Assembly: GCF_042485795.1 (NCBI RefSeq)
Contig: NZ_CP169368.1
Location: forward strand, 620,001-684,000
Source: Lonepinella sp042485795
GTDB lineage: Bacteria; Pseudomonadota; Gammaproteobacteria; Enterobacterales; Pasteurellaceae
DNA: 64,000 nucleotides
Reading direction: 5' to 3'
Both the position numbers and the translations under genes were made by a program. The notes beneath the pieces are model-generated. The model was not told the origin of the DNA. It saw only the letters and a list, made by a program, of their open reading frames with translations, and made no database searches. Below, in pieces: positions 63,601-64,000 of this stretch (position 1 is the stretch's first letter; the number at the start of each line of letters is the position of its first letter).

Positions 63601-64000
63601 GTGATGGTTTAACCATTACGGGTGGTCCGAGTATAACTCAAGTAGGTATTGATGCGGGTAGCAGAAAAATTACTAACGTCAGTGCGGGTACAAATGGTAC
63701 AGATGCGGTTAACTTAGATCAGTTAAATGCTATCTCTGCAGCAGCAGGTTCTACTAGCTGGAAGTTGGCTGTAAATAACGGTGCAAGTCAAAACGTTGCC
63801 GCAAATACAACGGTGAATTTGAATAATACAGATAATAATATCAATCTGACTCAATCAGGTACTAATGTAACCTTTAATTTAGCAGACAATGTTAATGTAA
63901 CAAATAGCTTAAAAGTTGGTAATAATACAGTTATTAATGATAACGGTTTATCCTTTGCTAACAGCACAGTAGCGATTACTGCTGGCGGTTTAAATAACGG
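60690..64000 (+). CDS. Trimeric autotransporter adhesin, N-terminal part (cut by window edge)
   Basis: A surface adhesin of the YadA/Hia type, open to the window end (at least 1103 codons). The protein starts with the extended signal region (MNHIYKVIWSKVTHSFVVVS), then a hydrophobic signal core ending TQAAQA (66). Residues about 67-340 are YadA-like head repeats (SIAIG, SLAVG, AKG types). Neck and stalk motifs follow: INVAAGSEDSDAVNVAQLKA (about 381), KITNVANGTV...TEVVNGSQLY, and repeated TDAVNLDQLNAI with SWKLAVNNGA domains. The C-terminal membrane anchor lies outside. A perfect AGGAGG precedes ATG. An uptake core sits at 62099-62107. Confidence 0.95.
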   Translation, partial: MNHIYKVIWSKVTHSFVVVSELASSQGKPKSSVTNQKNNLSSFLHFSFKLSAIALSLFSITQAAQAVIAIGETNRQLAVQGTATANGFKGHIAYNYHNPGNMYYPGQHNDYVYSGNIGASYGIAIGAHATTVGKDNYSSGLAVGDYARSTGGLSIALGAFSQATKIGSTVIGTSGLASGFNSLAVMRQAAATQDYAMAIGTASWANGTGSLAVGSSATAKGEQSIAIGSAWMEATENANGNPSTSYVEDNTRAIGDRSIALGVRTKAKSNDAIAIGTNNKAKGERSIVIGTNSFAKGYDSIVIGTDASSTIDNAVAIGDLAKATTDGGVALGRGSVASRDSMNVNPYIPAAASSTQITAINNTKPTTGAVSVGSDTVKRQIINVAAGSEDSDAVNVAQLKAVVSTASDNIHWNIQDNGTQKSQVKNGSNVNFVNGTGTTAKVSVDSTGTTSTVNYSVNQSNLNVAHNGSVSAVQNGNYFATAEQVANAINNSEKTTSVNSTSSTISVKSTVSGKNTNYDLDLSQGTKDSLAKADSALQSWTAQANGKVVKTVNNANSILNVINGTNIDVSGDNGNIKIATVNNPTFTSVHANTFTAGTVTITNNGINAGNQKITNVANGTVSSTSTEVVNGSQLYVTNNKVEINSAKLNKGTKYGGDTGTAFTRQLGEQTNVKGGLADTTKLSDNNIGVESNGSDTLTVKLAKELTGLTSATFGGTLISSNGLTITGGPSITQVGIDAGSKRITNVSAGVNGTDAVNLDQLNAITAATGSTSWKLAVNNGASQNVAANATVNLNNSDSNINLTQSGTSVTFNLANDVNVTNSLKVGNNTVINNNGLSFTNSSVAITASGLNNGGNKIVNVANGTVNATSTEVVNGAQLYATNQNVSNNMQNITNINTEIGKGTKYGGDTGAAFTRKLGEQTNVKGGLADTAKLSDNNIGVVSNGSDTLTVKLAKELTGLTSATFGGTLINGDGLTITGGPSITQVGIDAGSRKITNVSAGTNGTDAVNLDQLNAISAAAGSTSWKLAVNNGASQNVAANTTVNLNNTDNNINLTQSGTNVTFNLADNVNVTNSLKVGNNTVINDNGLSFANSTVAITAGGLNN
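62640..64000 (+). repeat. 753-bp tandem repeat inside the adhesin gene
   Basis: Starting from GGTACCAAGTATGGTGGCGA at 62640, the sequence recurs at 63393 with a constant 753-base (251-codon) offset checked again at 63191/63944. Copies differ by scattered point changes only; the second is cut by the window edge. The frame is kept. Confidence 0.9.

Noticed and set aside
62240..63616. Antisense frames within the adhesin, two of them nearly identical
   Set aside because: Their similarity only reflects the 753-bp repeat of the adhesin itself.

Overview
The window is a 64 kb piece of chromosome from a Pasteurellaceae bacterium of the Haemophilus/Pasteurella/Aggregatibacter side of the family. The evidence is at least 41 copies of the Hin-type DNA-uptake core AAGTGCGGT (either strand), the AT-rich composition, and Pasteurellaceae gene content and neighbourhoods (oapA-oapB beside epmB/efp, an LplT-Aas fusion, recO-rlmD-relA-dgkA, fba-pgk-RNase T2-yfhL). 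I cannot name the species.

Layout. 1-8.9 kb: the end of rplL, then rpoB and rpoC, with an attenuator-like hairpin before rpoB, an inverted uptake-sequence pair between the two genes and a terminator after rpoC. 9-16 kb: cyaA, oapA-oapB, epmB divergent from efp (modifier and target), and a PerM-like permease. 16.2-16.8 kb: arfA with an intrinsic terminator inside its own reading frame, followed closely by a small unknown gene. 16.8-20 kb: hemB, tatABC, greB. 20-27 kb: an OrdL/PuuB-type oxidase divergent from potD, yidE, an SbmA/YddA-type ABC exporter, lpxH and a small repeat-bearing lipoprotein. 27.4-33.9 kb: rnr-rlmB, then fau / 6S RNA / zapA in the classical order, and ygfB-pepP.

33.9-39 kb is the accessory hotspot. 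The two glycyl-tRNA synthetase subunit genes are split by about 2.2 kb of foreign-looking DNA. This holds a PD-(D/E)XK DUF1016 (YhcG-type) nuclease gene, a DUF559 (Vsr-like) nuclease gene bounded by 39-bp terminal inverted repeats (38/39 identical), a degraded DUF1016 3' end and an AT-rich orphan gene. The inverted repeats are themselves hairpins. They supply the ribosome-binding site and stop codon of the DUF559 gene, and the last codons of DUF1016. This self-contained 443-bp unit is the best candidate in the window for an undescribed system.

39-60.3 kb: rsmE, the LplT-Aas phospholipid-repair fusion, recO-rlmD-relA-dgkA, an O-antigen-ligase-like gene, fba-pgk with a recognisable promoter, a membrane-anchored RNase T2, ferredoxin yfhL, yfiF, and a probable pssA-hemC-hemD-hemX-hemY operon. 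A composite palindromic repeat made of up to four hairpin modules recurs between genes near 20.1, 49.5 and 53.1-53.3 kb. 60.4-64 kb: a well-formed sigma70-type promoter, then the 5' part of a large trimeric autotransporter adhesin with a 753-bp internal repeat, cut by the window edge.

Most of the window is conserved housekeeping: transcription, translation and ribosome rescue, haem synthesis, Tat export, stringent response and envelope maintenance. Calls are family assignments read by eye from sequence; no database search was run.
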